DNA from: JAAUTT01 sp038213375
Lineage (GTDB): Bacteria; Bacteroidota; Bacteroidia; Bacteroidales; JAAUTT01
Length of the DNA stretch: 64,000 nt
Direction: 5' to 3'
NCBI GenBank assembly: GCA_038213375.1
Contig: JBBQTB010000017.1
Coordinates: 47,395-111,394, forward strand
The translations under genes were made by a program, and so were the position numbers. Every line of letters begins with the position of its first letter. Within the stretch, counting starts at the first letter, position 1. The notes under the pieces were generated by a model. It was not told the origin of the DNA and ran no database searches. It saw only the letters and a program-made list of their open reading frames with translations. Positions 9,611 through 18,379 of the stretch are shown here, in pieces.

Positions 9611-10588
9611 ATGGCGAAGATAAAGTATCGCTTTAACCCGGAGTCGCTTAGCTTTGACAAAGTTAGGACAAGTTTTAAAGTATGGATATTAAAATCTTTC
9701 ACGTTTTTTACTGCAAGTATAGTTATTTCGATTCTATACTACATTGTTTTTTCGTATTTCTTTGATTCACCAAAAGAGAAATCCTTAATTCGTGAGAAGA
9801 GTCAACAGCTTTTGCAATATGAAATTATGAGCAAAAAGCTTGATCAGGTGCAATTAGTTCTTAATGATATTCAACAACGTGATGATAACATATACAGAAC
9901 CATTTTCGAGGCCGAGCCTATTTCAAAGTCTGTAAGACAAGCTGGGTTTGGAGGTATAAACAGGTATGAAGAGCTGGAAAAAAACACCAATTCCGAATTA
10001 GTTGTCAATACCGCCCGAAAGATTGATATTATATCCAAGAGGTTGTACATTCAGTCCAAATCCTATGACGAGATTATTGAAAAAGCTTTAAATAAAGAGG
10101 TTATGCTTAAATGCCTGCCTCTTATAATGCCTATTTCGAATAAAGATCTTACTCGAACCGCATCAGGCTATGGGTGGCGTATTCACCCAATTTACAAAAT
10201 AAGAAAGTTCCACGAAGGAATGGACTTTACTGCACCTACCGGGACTGATATTTATGCCACAGCCGATGGAATAGTTTCGGAAGTTGAAAAAAACCCTTAT
10301 GGACAAGGTTATGGGAACATGATTATGATTGATCATGGGTTTGGATATAAAACAGTATATGGTCACATGGATTCATTTAATGCTAAGCTTGGCCAAAAAG
10401 TGAAGCGTGGAGATGTAATTGGATATGTTGGAAGTACGGGATTGTCAACTGCTCCCCATTTGCATTACGAAGTTCGTAAAAGTGGTAAAGCCCAAAATCC
10501 TGCATATTTTTATGCAAATGATTTAACTCCATCTGAATTTGATCAGATGATTGAGATTTCGACCCGAAGTGGACAAACTTTCGACTAA
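9611..10588 (+). CDS. M23 family metallopeptidase (LytM-type peptidoglycan endopeptidase), membrane anchored
   Basis: The 325-residue protein has one N-terminal membrane segment (about 30-52), a periplasmic coiled linker, and a C-terminal Peptidase_M23 domain. The zinc ligands are visible: HEGMDF (HxxxD type) and HLHYEV (HxH type), with a middle loop YKTVYGHMD. Active members cleave peptidoglycan cross-bridge peptides; with all ligands present this one is expected to be active, not a degenerate activator. It heads a four-gene co-directional run with merR-like, nif3-like and zinc-ribbon genes (gaps of 47, 21 and 3 bp). Confidence 0.92.
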   Translation: MAKIKYRFNPESLSFDKVRTSFKVWILKSFTFFTASIVISILYYIVFSYFFDSPKEKSLIREKSQQLLQYEIMSKKLDQVQLVLNDIQQRDDNIYRTIFEAEPISKSVRQAGFGGINRYEELEKNTNSELVVNTARKIDIISKRLYIQSKSYDEIIEKALNKEVMLKCLPLIMPISNKDLTRTASGYGWRIHPIYKIRKFHEGMDFTAPTGTDIYATADGIVSEVEKNPYGQGYGNMIMIDHGFGYKTVYGHMDSFNAKLGQKVKRGDVIGYVGSTGLSTAPHLHYEVRKSGKAQNPAYFYANDLTPSEFDQMIEISTRSGQTFD

Positions 10589-10635
10589 TTATTATTAGTA
10601 CTTCAAATACTATATTTTATATATTTTCCCTAAGT

Positions 10636-10977
10636 ATGCCTTATTTAGAAAGAAAAGTAGAAAAACTTTATTACACTATCGGAGAGGTAGCCGCAATGTT
10701 TGATGTGAAAACTTCTCTTATTCGTTTTTGGGAAAAGGAATTTGACATCATTAAACCTAAGAAAAATAAAAAAGGCAATCGTTTCTTTACTAAAGAAGAC
10801 ATCGAAAATTTTCATCTTATTTACCATTTGGTCAGAGATCGCGGGATGACTCTCAAAGGTGTGCAGATGAAATTAAAGGATAACCGGGTGGATGTTGAGA
10901 ATAATTTCGAGATTGTAAAAACTCTTCAGGAAGTAAAAAAAGCATTGCTTGAGCTTAAACAACAAATGGATTCGTGA
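10636..10977 (+). CDS. MerR family transcriptional regulator (short form)
   Basis: The 113-residue protein is mostly a MerR winged helix-turn-helix: YYTIGEVAAMFDVKTSLIRFW for the HTH and a wing around KKGNRFFTKEDI. It has no cysteine-rich metal-binding or drug-binding C-terminal domain, only a short coiled tail. Such short MerR proteins next to M23 peptidases are common in Bacteroidota; the target is unknown. It lies inside the M23 operon, which suggests co-regulation with cell-wall remodelling, but that is inference. Confidence 0.85.
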   Translation: MPYLERKVEKLYYTIGEVAAMFDVKTSLIRFWEKEFDIIKPKKNKKGNRFFTKEDIENFHLIYHLVRDRGMTLKGVQMKLKDNRVDVENNFEIVKTLQEVKKALLELKQQMDS

Positions 10978-10998
10978 CAATTCTTTTTTCGTTTTAAA

Positions 10999-12096
10999 AT
11001 GACAACAGTTAGGGAAGTTATTCAAATTATCGAAGATTTTGCACCTCCATACTACCAGGAATCATACGACAACAGCGGAATGCAGATTGGCGATGTCAGT
11101 TGCACGCTTACCGGCATTTTGTTATGTATTGATGTAACTGAAGATGTTGTTGAAGAAGCAATAATTATTGGTGCTAACCTGATTATTTCGCATCACCCAT
11201 TAATTTTTAGCGGAATTAAGCGACTTTCAGGCAGCAACTATATTGAAAAATCGATTATAAAGGCTATAAAATATGACATATCAATTTATTCGTGTCATAC
11301 CAATATCGATAATGTTTCACTTGGCGTAAGCTTTAAAATGGGTGAAAAAATAGGACTTACCAGGATGCAGGTTTTGCGCCCTCTAACGAGTAATTTATGC
11401 AAACTGGTGGCCTTTGTTCCAAATAGTCATGCCGATGTCTTGCGAAAGGCGATTTTTGAAGCCGGAGCAGGACATATCGGAAATTACGATTGCTGTAGTT
11501 ACAATCTGGCTGGCGAAGGAACTTTCAGGGCACTGGAATCAGCACATCCTTTTGTGGGAGAGAAGAACATACTTCATAAAGAGCCCGAAATACGGATGGA
11601 AACTATTTTTCCTAAGTTTCTTGAAAATACGATTGTTTCTGCATTGCTGAAAGTTCATCCTTATGAGGAAGTTGCCTATGATATTTATCCGTTAATCAAC
11701 CACCAAAAAAATGCCGGTGCGGGAGTTATTGGTGAATTTGAAAAGCCGATGGAAACAATTGATTTTTTGCAAAGCCTTAAAACGATTTTTGGTATTCCGG
11801 TTATAAGACATACCGAAATTATTAATGAAAATATATTGAAAGTGGCATTATGTGGGGGAAGCGGAAGTTTTCTATTGCCAGATGCGAAAAAAGTACATGC
11901 AGATGCTTATGTTACTTCCGATTTTAAATATCATCAGTTTTTTGACGCTGAAAGGTTGATTCTTATTGCTGATATTGGCCATTATGAAAGTGAACAATTT
12001 ACTCTTGAAATATTTTATGATTTACTTGTAAAAAATTTCTCTAATTTTGCAATTCATTTTACAAAAGTAAAAACTAATCCAATAAATTATTTCTAA
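10999..12096 (+). CDS. Nif3-like dinuclear metal-centre protein (DUF34 family)
   Basis: The 365-residue protein has the two halves of the Nif3/YbgI domain (about 1-125 and 245-365) with a PII/CutA-like insert between them, the form usual in Bacteroidota and Gram-positives. Metal-binding His motifs are visible: ISHHPLIF, SCHTNID and the C-terminal ADIGHYESE. The family forms a hexameric ring and is linked to GTP cyclohydrolase I type 2 annotations, but its reaction remains unsettled, so no enzyme name is given. The gene follows the MerR gene after 21 bp and precedes the zinc-ribbon gene by 3 bp. Confidence 0.92.
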   Translation: MTTVREVIQIIEDFAPPYYQESYDNSGMQIGDVSCTLTGILLCIDVTEDVVEEAIIIGANLIISHHPLIFSGIKRLSGSNYIEKSIIKAIKYDISIYSCHTNIDNVSLGVSFKMGEKIGLTRMQVLRPLTSNLCKLVAFVPNSHADVLRKAIFEAGAGHIGNYDCCSYNLAGEGTFRALESAHPFVGEKNILHKEPEIRMETIFPKFLENTIVSALLKVHPYEEVAYDIYPLINHQKNAGAGVIGEFEKPMETIDFLQSLKTIFGIPVIRHTEIINENILKVALCGGSGSFLLPDAKKVHADAYVTSDFKYHQFFDAERLILIADIGHYESEQFTLEIFYDLLVKNFSNFAIHFTKVKTNPINYF

Positions 12097-12099
12097 AAT

Positions 12100-12864
12100 A
12101 TGACATCGGACAAAAACAAAGCAACAGAAGTTTCAGAATATTCCATCGAAGATAAACTCAAAGCATTATTTCAACTTCAGAAGGTTCATTCCGGAATTGA
12201 TAAAATTAAAATTTTACGTGGTGAACTACCTTTGGAAGTGCAGGATTTAGAAGATGAAATTGCTGGATTAGAGACTCGTGTTCAAAATTATCAGGACGAA
12301 AATAAAACACTCGATACGGCTGTTAACAATAAAAAGAATGAGATAGCAAATGCTAACGAGTTGATAAAAAAATATGCTGATCAACAAAATAATGTTAGAA
12401 ACAATCGGGAATTTGATTCTTTATCTAAGGAGGTTGAATTTCAAAAATTAGAAATTGAATTGTGCGAAAAACGGATAAGGGAGTTTACCGTGCAGATAAA
12501 TGAGAAAAAACAGGCAATTGATCAGGCTAAGAAATTACTTGACGAGCGTATTCAAGATCTGAACAACAAGAAAAAGGAATTGGAAGATATTGTTTCTGAT
12601 ACCCAAAAAGAAGAAGAAGCCTTAATTAGTAAATCGCACGATATTGAAAAAGTGATTGAAGCAAGATTATTAAACGCGTATAAACGCATTCGAACCAATG
12701 CTCGTAATGGATTAGCAGTGGCAACTGTTGAGCGCGATGCATGCGGTGGTTGTTTTAACAAAATTCCACCTCAACGCCAACTGGATATTAAAAGTCGCAA
12801 AAAAATTATTGTTTGTGAGTATTGTGGCCGTATTTTGGTTGATGATATTGATGCTGTAAATTAA
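12100..12864 (+). CDS. Coiled-coil protein with C4-type zinc ribbon
   Basis: Of 254 residues, about 20-195 are a long heptad-rich coiled coil (many E, K, L, N). The C-terminus is a zinc ribbon with two CxxC knuckles, CGGC and CEYC, about 30 residues apart. The family is widespread, is often encoded beside Nif3-like proteins as here (3-bp gap), and may bind nucleic acid; its function is not established. It is the last gene of the operon. A 129-bp mobile element starts 6 bp after its stop codon and separates it from the hairpin terminator at 13019. Confidence 0.9.
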   Translation: MTSDKNKATEVSEYSIEDKLKALFQLQKVHSGIDKIKILRGELPLEVQDLEDEIAGLETRVQNYQDENKTLDTAVNNKKNEIANANELIKKYADQQNNVRNNREFDSLSKEVEFQKLEIELCEKRIREFTVQINEKKQAIDQAKKLLDERIQDLNNKKKELEDIVSDTQKEEEALISKSHDIEKVIEARLLNAYKRIRTNARNGLAVATVERDACGGCFNKIPPQRQLDIKSRKKIIVCEYCGRILVDDIDAVN

Positions 12865-12870
12865 AAATAA

Positions 12871-12999
12871 GAGTCCACTCCAAAAACGATGTTTTTGGTA
12901 ATTCGTAGTATTTATAGTTTTATATACTGTTGAATAATAACATGTTAAATTCGTGTAATTCGTGTAATTCGTGGCAAAAGGACTTTTTAGAGTTGACTC
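12871..12999. mobile_element. MITE-like element, copy 1 (129 bp, 6-bp target duplication)
   Basis: The ends are imperfect 16-bp inverted repeats: left GAGTCCACTCCAAAAA, right (complement) GAGTCAACTCTAAAAA. The element is flanked by a perfect direct repeat AAATAA (12865-12870 and 13000-13005). It has no coding capacity. Inside are a perfect hairpin, CCAAAAAC-GAT-GTTTTTGG, and three tandem 9-mers AATTCGTGT/G (12948-12974). A second copy at 21758-21886 differs at only two positions, both T in this copy and C in the other. A third element with related ends is at 38109. This is the pattern of a non-autonomous transposon moved by a transposase encoded elsewhere. Confidence 0.88.
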
Positions 13000-13018
13000 A
13001 AATAACATAACTTTTAAT

Positions 13019-13053
13019 TAAAAACCGACTCAGTTCTCAGGGTCGGTTTTTTT
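13019..13053 (+). terminator. Rho-independent terminator
   Basis: A stem AAAAACCGAC / GTCGGTTTTT closes a loop of about 12 nt and is followed by a T run. It fits the end of the M23-zinc-ribbon operon, now displaced 129 bp downstream by the mobile element. Confidence 0.8.
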
Positions 13054-13086
13054 ATTTTATCAAATCATGAAGTTGTTTACTTATCG

Positions 13087-13094
13087 TATATTTG
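13087..13094 (+). promoter_or_regulatory. putative -7 element (TATATTTG) for the ECF sigma gene
   Basis: TATATTTG is a perfect TAnnTTTG match 30 bp before the ATG at 13125. The -33 region is not a good match. It suggests expression by the housekeeping sigma factor. Confidence 0.45.
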
Positions 13095-13124
13095 AAGCTC
13101 AAAACTAACTGACGATAGAATTTA

Positions 13125-13688
13125 ATGAGCATAAATATTGATGTATGCTGGAAAAGAATACAAAATGGAGAAGAAAAGGCATTAAATGAGCTTTTTGATG
13201 AAACCGCAGCATCATTGTGTCGTTATGCATTTCAAATTTCGGGAGATTTATTTCTTGCCGAGGAAACGGTTCAGGATGTGTTTGTTAGGTTATGGGAACA
13301 TCGGAGATCAATCATCATACAAGGTTCAGCTAAAGCATATTTATACCAAGCGGTTCACAACGAATCGGTAAATTCTATTGTAAAGCAAAGAACATTAAAG
13401 AATTCAGTTAGTGAGATTGTATCTGATGAATCCTGGCAAATGATTGAAGACAATTACCAAGTAGATGATTTTGTAATTGAGCATCTTGAGGCAGAAGATA
13501 CGGGTAAAATAATAGATCAGATTATTGACGAATTACCATCTCAAAGCAGGCAGATATTTATATTAAGCCGGTTCGATAATAAAAGCAACCTCGAAATAGC
13601 AAGTCAGCTCAATGTCTCCATAAGTACAGTTAAAACTCAGATTTATAGAGCTGTAGATAAAATCAGGATGGGATTGGCTAATAACTAG
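13125..13688 (+). CDS. ECF RNA polymerase sigma factor (Bacteroidota FecI-like)
   Basis: The 187-residue sigma-70 family protein contains region 2 (about 20-85, with LFLAEETVQDVFVRLWEHR) and region 4 (about 130-185, with SNLEIASQLNVSISTVKTQIYRA as HTH), joined by a short linker; no region 1 or 3. It is followed after 153 bp by a FecR anti-sigma and then SusC/SusD. In this known arrangement an outer-membrane SusC with an STN domain signals through FecR to release the sigma factor, which transcribes susCD. The promoter it recognises is not known; a candidate region lies at 15041-15069. Confidence 0.93.
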   Translation: MSINIDVCWKRIQNGEEKALNELFDETAASLCRYAFQISGDLFLAEETVQDVFVRLWEHRRSIIIQGSAKAYLYQAVHNESVNSIVKQRTLKNSVSEIVSDESWQMIEDNYQVDDFVIEHLEAEDTGKIIDQIIDELPSQSRQIFILSRFDNKSNLEIASQLNVSISTVKTQIYRAVDKIRMGLANN

Positions 13689-13841
13689 ACAAATTCAAGA
13701 CTCAAAATTCCATGATATCATGATCAAAAATATAATAGCATAAGCCAATATCGATTGCTTTTGCTAATTATCTAAAATATTTTTTAATCTTTTGTAGTCT
13801 CTACTCAAAAAAATCTTGTCTTATCTTTTAGAAGAAGCATT

Positions 13842-14987
13842 ATGAATACCGAAAAAAACATACCAGACGATATTAAATTACTAATTTCCAGTAGCCTTAA
13901 CAGGGAAATTGAAAAGAACGATGCTGTGCGTTTACAACATTGGCTTGATAAAAGTGATTGGAATAAGGAATATGTAAATAAACTGAAATCATCATGGGTT
14001 TTGGCCGGAAAATCATTACAAGTCAAAAAGGATTTTTCAGCTCTAACATGGGACATTATTGAGAAGCGCATTCATACAAAAAACTTTCTTTCCGTTGAAC
14101 GCGTAAAACCCAAATTCTCATTTGTTCGATTATTGCGGATTGCAGCTACATGGATTTTACTTTTTTCGTTGGGTGGAGTTTGTACATGGTGGTATATTGG
14201 CAGATCACTTAAAATAGAATTGGCAACAACCGAAATTGCAGCTCCCCTGGGCGCCAAAAGTATGGTTAAAATGCCCGATGGTACTACAATATGGTTAAAT
14301 GCAGGAAGTAAACTGATTTATAAAAATGATTTTAATCAAAACGATCGTCATGTTATATTAACAGGCGAAGCGTTTTTTAGTGTTGCAACTAATAAAGAAA
14401 AACCATTTATAGTACATGCAGCAGATGTTATTGTTAGAGCATACGGTACTAAGTTTAACGTGAAGGCTTATCCCGACGAAGAAACCGTGACAGCAACATT
14501 ACAGGAGGGAAAAATAGATGTTCAATTCACTGAAAAGTTAGCAGATAACAAAAACATTGTGTTAGCGCCAAATCAAAAAGTGGTTTTGCACAGAAGTGTA
14601 AATATACTTAAAAATGAAAATACGATAAATGCTCAAAAATCTGCTAAAATAGAAGTAATATCACCGCGTATAGCTCTCGAAAAAAATATTGATATAAATT
14701 TATATACCTCCTGGAAGGGCGATCGGTGGACAATTGAAAGTATTCCTTTAGAGACTTTAGCCCCTGTGCTTGAGCGCAGGTTTAATAAAAAGCTTTTCTT
14801 CAAAAACCCCGAACTAAAAGGATATAAATTTACAGGGATAATTGAAAACGAAACTACAGAACAGATTATGGCAGCGCTGCAAATGACAGCGCCTCTAAAT
14901 TATAAGATTGGAAAAGACACCATTGTACTCTTTCTTAATCCAAAGCTTATGGATCATTTTCAGCATATCATTACAACTAAAAGATAA
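13842..14987 (+). CDS. FecR family anti-sigma factor
   Basis: The 381-residue inner-membrane protein has a cytoplasmic N-terminal part (about 1-85), one membrane segment (about 88-108), a periplasmic FecR domain (about 125-225; TTIWLNAGSKLIYKNDF, GEAFFSVATNKEKPFIVHA) and a C-terminal DUF4974-type domain (about 305-375; IESIPLETLAPVLERRFNKK). It should hold the upstream ECF sigma inactive and be contacted by the STN domain of the SusC protein encoded downstream. The partners are adjacent and in the expected order. Confidence 0.93.
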   Translation: MNTEKNIPDDIKLLISSSLNREIEKNDAVRLQHWLDKSDWNKEYVNKLKSSWVLAGKSLQVKKDFSALTWDIIEKRIHTKNFLSVERVKPKFSFVRLLRIAATWILLFSLGGVCTWWYIGRSLKIELATTEIAAPLGAKSMVKMPDGTTIWLNAGSKLIYKNDFNQNDRHVILTGEAFFSVATNKEKPFIVHAADVIVRAYGTKFNVKAYPDEETVTATLQEGKIDVQFTEKLADNKNIVLAPNQKVVLHRSVNILKNENTINAQKSAKIEVISPRIALEKNIDINLYTSWKGDRWTIESIPLETLAPVLERRFNKKLFFKNPELKGYKFTGIIENETTEQIMAALQMTAPLNYKIGKDTIVLFLNPKLMDHFQHIITTKR

Positions 14988-15040
14988 AAAAAATCAATAA
15001 AAATAGGAGGATGTGAATGAAAAAAAAATGATTTAAAAAA

Positions 15041-15069
15041 ATAGGGAGTAGTTCGTATCTACCCCCTAT
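15041..15069 (+). promoter_or_regulatory. Inverted repeat upstream of susC, candidate ECF-dependent control site or attenuator
   Basis: ATAGGGAGTAG (15041-15051) and CTACCCCCTAT (15059-15069) form an 11-bp near-perfect inverted repeat with a 7-nt loop (one G-T type mismatch), 51 bp before the susC start in the fecR-susC gap. Its place suggests a role in susC expression. No T run follows, so it is not a typical terminator. The role is inferred. Confidence 0.4.
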
Positions 15070-15119
15070 CAGCAATTCTTTTGAAAGACCATTAGTTAAT
15101 AATCTAACACTACAAATGT

Positions 15120-18100
15120 ATGAAAAAAAAACATTTCCGGGAGAGTTATTCCCATTTCTCTATCAATCTCAGAAAATTACTAACTATTATGAAACTGACA
15201 ATCCTTTTAATGTGTGTACTCACATTTAATGTTTCCGGTTCAGTTTATTCGCAAAATTCTCGTCTTAGTCTGGAGGTAAAGGACAAATCTATTCGCGAAG
15301 TACTGAAAACAATTGAGAAACAAAGTCAATTCCGTTTTTTCTATAACGATGAATTTACCGATTTGAGCAAAGCTGTTTCATTAACAGTAAATAATTTACC
15401 TATAAATGAAATTTTATCTCAGGTATTTGATGAAACTCAGGTAACATTTAAATTACTTGAAAATAACTTTGTGGTAATTACGCCTATGTCGGTTCAACAG
15501 CAAAAAATCACGGGTACGGTTACAGATGCCTCTAACGGTGAGCCTATTATTGGAGCTAATATAATTATCGGAGGTTCTACCATTGGCGTGGTTACCGATG
15601 TTTCCGGAAAGTTTAGTTTGGATATTCCTAACCCAGGTGCAATAATAATAGTGTCCTATTTGGGATACAATACAGAACATGTCACCGTCAATGGACAATC
15701 AGTTTTTGATATTAAGTTGATACCAGATGTAACAAAACTTGACGAGGTGGTAGTCGTAGGATATGGTACTCAATCAAAACGTGAAATTTCCGGATCTGTT
15801 ACTAATCTTAAATCGAAAGACTTCAATAAGGGCTTGGCATCTAATGCTGCTGATTTATTGCAAGGTAAAGTTGCCGGTTTGGTTATAACAAAAGGTGGCG
15901 GTGACGTAACCGGTACTGATGGAAATGGAAATTCAACGACATCCATACGGTTAAGAGGTACCTCTTCCTTAACAGGAAGCAGTGCTCCTTTTATAGTTAT
16001 TGATGGTGTTCCTGGTGGAGATATCGGTGCAGTTGCTCCTCAGGATATTGAATCCATTACTATCTTAAAAGATGCTTCTTCAGCAGCTATTTATGGTTCA
16101 CGTTCTGCATCAGGAGTTATCCTTATCACAACCAAAAAAGGTTCAGCTTCGACTACAAGAGTTAGTTATGAGGGCTATCTTGCATATGATAATGTTACAA
16201 ACAAACCTAAGGTGTTAACAGGAGATGAGTGGCGCAAATATGCAACCGATAATGATAAAAATATTACCGGAATGGACTTGGGTGCAAATACCGATTGGTT
16301 TGGAGAAATTATGAGAACTGGTGTTACTCAAAATCATAACTTATCACTTTCAGGTGGATCAGAAAACCATAATTACATGGCCTCTGTAGCCTATATGGAT
16401 CGTCAGGGTGTTGTGAAAGGAAATGATATGCAGCGCACCAATTCACGTTTTTCATTTACTCAACGTGCAATCAATAACAAATTGTTATTAAGTTTTACCG
16501 GAAATGCAATTATGGAGGAGAACAGCCCAACGGATCCACGTAATTTTATTCTGGCGTATAACACCATTCCGGTAAAACCTGTAAAACTTGACAATGGCGA
16601 TTGGTATGAATCCCGTGACTTTGACCAGGGAAACCCAGCTCATAATATTGCACTTAATACAAGAAAAAATCAATTTCAGGATTTTTATGGAAATTTTAGA
16701 GCTGATTTTGAGGTATTTAAAGGGATGAAACTTTCTGCAAGTGCATTCCAACAGCGCAAAGCAAATGACTGGACATTGTATAATAATTCAAATACCGAAG
16801 CAGGTTTTACCGCACTTGGGTATGCGCAACGTCAAACAAAGGTCTGGTTGCGGAGTTTATATGAGTACACCGCAAATTATAACACAAGCATTAACGGAGT
16901 TCATAATATAGGTGCTTTAGCAGGATACTCATGGGAAAGAAACGATTATCAATTCCATGGTGCAAACAACAGGCAATTTGGAACTAACTTGCTTGGCGCT
17001 GACAACCTAGGATCCGGAGAAAATTTACTTCCTAATGACGTTTATTCAAACAAGAACATGTCCAAACTTATTTCTTTCTTTGGAAGATTAACTTATAATT
17101 TTAGTGAAAAATACGTTTTGGCGGCAACCATTAGAAGAGACGGTTCTTCAAAATTTGGAGCAAATAATAAATGGGGACTTTTTCCTTCTTTTTCTGCTGC
17201 ATGGAATGTATCCAAGGAAAGTTTTTTAAATAACATCGGCGCTATCGATGACCTTAAAGTAAGAGTTGGTTATGGTATTACTGGTAATCAGGAGAGTATT
17301 GATCCTTATCGCTCATTGGAATTGTACAATAGTGATGGTCAGTATTATAATGATGGCAAATGGTATACTGCTTACGGTGTTAAACAAAATGCAAATCCTG
17401 ATTTGAAATGGGAAAAAACTGCCATGTCAAACATTGGAATCGATTTCAGCATTATGGATAATCGAATATCTGGTACCATTGAATATTATAAAAAAGTTAC
17501 TTCCGATTTGCTTTATGAGTATAATGTGCCCGTTCCTCCTTACCAGTACAGTAAATTGTTAGCAAACGTTGGAACCATGGAAAATAAGGGTATTGAGTTT
17601 TTAATAAATTTAGTACCTGTAAGAACAAAGGATTTTCAGTGGACTATTAATTTCAACATGGCTCATAACAACAATGTTCTTACTAAATTACAAAACGACC
17701 AGTTCAAATCTGGTGCTATCAAATCTGGTTCTGCTTTTATCCGTGGTGGATCAAACACAACCACACACATCCTGGAAGAAGGAAAACCAGTTGGTACTTT
17801 TTATGGATATCATTGTGAAGGTTTAGATGCGAATGGCAAATATATTTTTACTGATCAAAATGGAGACGGTAAAATTGACGATAAAGACCAGACTTATCTT
17901 GGATCAGCCCAGGCAAAACTAACCTATGGTATCAACAACACCTTTAACTACAAAAACTGGGATATGAGTTTCTTCCTGAGAGGTGTTTATGGAAACAAAG
18001 TGTTAAATTACAGCAGAATGTCATTTGCTACTACCCAGTGGCTGATGGGCGCTAATGTGTTGGAAGAGGCATTAACCAATGGGCTAAAAGATTCCCCAGT

Positions 18101-18359
18101 GTATAGTGATTACTATATTGAAGACGGATCGTTTTTACGATTAGAAAATTTGAGCCTTGGTTATACATTCAAAACCGAAAAAATCAAATGGATAAAAAAC
18201 CTGAGAGTGTATGTTGTTGGTCAGAATTTATTCCTGATTACAAAATACAAAGGTTTGGATCCTGAAGTTCGGATGGATGGGTTAAATCCAGGTGTTGAAG
18301 GCAGGGATTTCTATCCAAAATCCAGAACATTTATGATGGGTGTGAATATTAGTTTCTAA
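15120..18359 (+). CDS. SusC/RagA TonB-dependent outer-membrane transporter with N-terminal STN domain
   Basis: The 1079-residue protein has a signal peptide (hydrophobic part about 25-42, ending VYSQ), an STN secretin/TonB N-terminal domain (about 48-120), a carboxypeptidase D regulatory-like domain (about 130-215), a TonB-box-like DEVVVVGYGTQ near 208-218, the plug (about 220-335) and a 22-strand barrel to a terminal Phe. The STN domain is the part that signals to FecR in trans-envelope regulation. It imports a ligand bound with the downstream SusD lipoprotein. No glycosidase, sulfatase or peptidase genes flank the pair, so the substrate cannot be named. Confidence 0.95.
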   Translation: MKKKHFRESYSHFSINLRKLLTIMKLTILLMCVLTFNVSGSVYSQNSRLSLEVKDKSIREVLKTIEKQSQFRFFYNDEFTDLSKAVSLTVNNLPINEILSQVFDETQVTFKLLENNFVVITPMSVQQQKITGTVTDASNGEPIIGANIIIGGSTIGVVTDVSGKFSLDIPNPGAIIIVSYLGYNTEHVTVNGQSVFDIKLIPDVTKLDEVVVVGYGTQSKREISGSVTNLKSKDFNKGLASNAADLLQGKVAGLVITKGGGDVTGTDGNGNSTTSIRLRGTSSLTGSSAPFIVIDGVPGGDIGAVAPQDIESITILKDASSAAIYGSRSASGVILITTKKGSASTTRVSYEGYLAYDNVTNKPKVLTGDEWRKYATDNDKNITGMDLGANTDWFGEIMRTGVTQNHNLSLSGGSENHNYMASVAYMDRQGVVKGNDMQRTNSRFSFTQRAINNKLLLSFTGNAIMEENSPTDPRNFILAYNTIPVKPVKLDNGDWYESRDFDQGNPAHNIALNTRKNQFQDFYGNFRADFEVFKGMKLSASAFQQRKANDWTLYNNSNTEAGFTALGYAQRQTKVWLRSLYEYTANYNTSINGVHNIGALAGYSWERNDYQFHGANNRQFGTNLLGADNLGSGENLLPNDVYSNKNMSKLISFFGRLTYNFSEKYVLAATIRRDGSSKFGANNKWGLFPSFSAAWNVSKESFLNNIGAIDDLKVRVGYGITGNQESIDPYRSLELYNSDGQYYNDGKWYTAYGVKQNANPDLKWEKTAMSNIGIDFSIMDNRISGTIEYYKKVTSDLLYEYNVPVPPYQYSKLLANVGTMENKGIEFLINLVPVRTKDFQWTINFNMAHNNNVLTKLQNDQFKSGAIKSGSAFIRGGSNTTTHILEEGKPVGTFYGYHCEGLDANGKYIFTDQNGDGKIDDKDQTYLGSAQAKLTYGINNTFNYKNWDMSFFLRGVYGNKVLNYSRMSFATTQWLMGANVLEEALTNGLKDSPVYSDYYIEDGSFLRLENLSLGYTFKTEKIKWIKNLRVYVVGQNLFLITKYKGLDPEVRMDGLNPGVEGRDFYPKSRTFMMGVNISF

Positions 18360-18379
18360 CATTAAATTAAATGTAAAAT

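Noticed and set aside
12948..12974. Three tandem 9-mers AATTCGTGT/G that could look like a CRISPR or iteron
   Set aside because: Units are contiguous without spacers, are repeated identically in the other MITE copy, and no cas or rep gene is near. They are part of the mobile element.
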